The translations under genes were made by a program, and so were the position numbers. A model generated the notes under the pieces. That model did no database searches. It was not told the DNA's origin and saw only the letters and a program-made list of their open reading frames with translations. Below, piece after piece: positions 7,083 through 7,664 of a DNA stretch of 7,664 nt. The DNA is taken from contig JAJXVW010000026.1 in assembly GCA_021781935.1 (NCBI GenBank), positions 1 to 7,664 on the forward strand, written 5' to 3'. The DNA comes from a bacterium. Lineage in GTDB: Bacteria; Patescibacteriota; Minisyncoccia; Phycocordibacterales; Phycocordibacteraceae. Within the stretch, counting starts at the first letter, position 1. Every line of letters starts with the position of its first letter.

Positions 7083-7111
7083 TTGACGAGCTTGCGCTTC
7101 GGGATGATGAT
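7083..7111 (+). promoter_or_regulatory. Possible promoter of the small membrane protein gene
   Basis: TTGACG (7083-7088, 5 of 6) and GATGAT (7106-7111, 4 of 6) are separated by 17 bp. Transcription would start near 7118, leaving a leader of about 20 bases that contains the Shine-Dalgarno sequence. The -10 match is weak. Confidence 0.4.
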
Positions 7112-7125
7112 GCAGTCCGAACCTC

Positions 7126-7131
7126 GAGGAG
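7126..7131 (+). promoter_or_regulatory. Shine-Dalgarno sequence of the small membrane protein gene
   Basis: GAGGAG lies 7 bases before the ATG at 7139. It is the strongest ribosome binding site in the window and fixes the start. Confidence 0.75.
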
Positions 7132-7138
7132 ACGTCGC

Positions 7139-7399
7139 ATGCCGAAACTCCCTTCCGCCGCTTCCGCGGCGTTGTTCTTTTTTACCGTCATCCTGGCGAT
7201 AAGCTCGACCGCGGGGGCCATATGCATCTGGCTGGTACTCCTCGGATACCTGCTGCTTCACCTATTCTCCGCGCAGTACCTGCTCCTGATCATTCTCGCG
7301 GCAGCGGCGCTTTTGACCCTTTCCGCAGTGCCCAAAGTCGCGCGCATGCTCATGCTCTTCCGCATCGCCTGGGGACTCATCCCGCCGAGGCTCGGGTAG
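7139..7399 (+). CDS. Small hydrophobic membrane protein of unknown function
   Basis: I do not recognise this 86-residue protein. It begins MPKLPSAASAALFFF and is hydrophobic from about residue 9 to 64, enough for two or three TM helices (about 9-27, 28-43 and 46-64). It ends with a basic amphipathic stretch, KVARMLMLFRIAWGLIPPRLG. There is no lipobox, and Cys is limited to one residue within a TM segment. A strong Shine-Dalgarno 7 bases upstream, a plausible promoter and an intrinsic terminator just downstream mark it as a real, single-gene unit. It lies between groES (divergent) and secG (same strand). The context gives no function. Antisense frames across it lack such signals and are probably not genes. 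Confidence 0.75.
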   Translation: MPKLPSAASAALFFFTVILAISSTAGAICIWLVLLGYLLLHLFSAQYLLLIILAAAALLTLSAVPKVARMLMLFRIAWGLIPPRLG

Positions 7400-7418
7400 A
7401 CGGGCCTTCAGCCATTCG

Positions 7419-7449
7419 AGCGCTCCGGACTTCCGTCCGGGGCGCTTTT
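7419..7449 (+). terminator. Intrinsic terminator after the small membrane protein gene
   Basis: AGCGCTCCGGAC (7419-7430) pairs with GTCCGGGGCGCT (7435-7446) over 12 bp, with one G-U wobble, around the loop TTCC. It is followed by TTTT (7446-7449) and, further on, more T-rich sequence. It lies 19 bases after the stop at 7399 and separates that gene from secG. Confidence 0.85.
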
Positions 7450-7481
7450 CCTTACTTTTCTCCTTATACGCGGCGTCGGCG

Positions 7482-7511
7482 TTGCGTCGGGAGTACCGGT
7501 CGTGGTATCGT
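7482..7511 (+). promoter_or_regulatory. Possible extended -10 promoter of secG
   Basis: TTGCGT (7482-7487) is followed after 18 bp by TATCGT (7506-7511), preceded by TGG to give an extended -10 (TG-N-TATCGT). Transcription would start near 7518, only about 5 bases before the secG ATG. No Shine-Dalgarno sequence precedes that ATG, which fits a very short leader. Confidence 0.45.
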
Positions 7512-7522
7512 CTCCCCTACAG

Positions 7523-7664
7523 ATGGAGGCACTCGTATCGGCATTGCCATACGCGATAATCATCCTCTCTATCCTGCTCATCGTCGGCATCGTGCTCCAG
7601 CAGCGCGGCGCGACCTTGGGGGGAGCCTTCGGAGGCGATAACTTCGCGTCGACATTCTACAATC
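7523..7664 (+). CDS. secG: Preprotein translocase subunit SecG (N-terminal part, cut by the right edge)
   Basis: SecG is a small membrane subunit that assists SecYE and SecA in protein export. Reading from the ATG at 7523 gives MEALVSALPYAIIILSILLIVGIVLQQRG followed by ATLGGAFGGDNFASTFYN, 47 codons to the window end. The first TM helix (about residues 8-25) is followed by the diagnostic LQQRG(A)xLGGAFGG loop of SecG. The second TM helix would lie beyond the window. The family is usually about 70-110 residues, so about half is present. The gene follows an intrinsic terminator, so it probably has its own promoter. Confidence 0.9.
   Translation, partial: MEALVSALPYAIIILSILLIVGIVLQQRGATLGGAFGGDNFASTFYN

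Noticed and set aside
7052..7261. A 69-codon minus-strand frame ending in a very basic tail (IIIPKRKLVKRR), suspected as a small ribosomal or DNA-binding protein
   Set aside because: It overlaps the small membrane protein gene, which has a strong ribosome binding site, and it also runs into the groES promoter region. No family match is recognised.

Overview
The window looks like a piece of a bacterial chromosome of fairly high GC with closely packed genes. The SecG start at the right edge (an LQQRGATLGGAFGG-type core), the adaptor protein with a very long helical insert, and the short-leader or leaderless starts together suggest a member of the Patescibacteria/CPR (Parcubacteria-like). This placement is inferred from remembered family resemblance; no marker gene here proves it. 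The standard genetic code reads cleanly through every gene.

Layout. Positions 4175 to 1 (minus strand) hold a two-gene efflux operon: a membrane-fusion (HlyD/AcrA-type) adaptor followed, 2 bases after its stop, by an RND-superfamily pump that runs off the left edge after 878 codons. Divergent from it, 4242-5000 (plus) encodes a histidine-phosphatase (phosphoglycerate-mutase-like) protein with an N-terminal membrane anchor. Its -10 box sits so close to the ATG that the mRNA may be leaderless. Its stop codon lies inside a perfect 20-bp hairpin that separates it from the convergent groES-groEL operon (6985 to 5051, minus). That operon has a good sigma70-type promoter (TTGAAA-17-TATACT) at 7055-7027 and no CIRCE element. 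Divergent from groES, 7139-7399 (plus) is a small hydrophobic membrane protein of unknown function with a strong Shine-Dalgarno sequence and its own intrinsic terminator. The window ends in the first 47 codons of secG (plus, from 7523).

How the genes relate. Adaptor and pump should work as one export machine. GroES and GroEL form the chaperonin. SecG is an accessory subunit of the Sec translocon. The phosphatase and the small membrane protein are single-gene units. No mobile element, CRISPR array, tRNA or rRNA was seen. Most of the window is ordinary housekeeping and transport. The points most worth a second look are the roughly 200-residue insert in the adaptor hairpin, the single-aspartate proton-relay motif of the pump, the membrane-anchored and possibly leaderless phosphatase, and the unrecognised small membrane protein.
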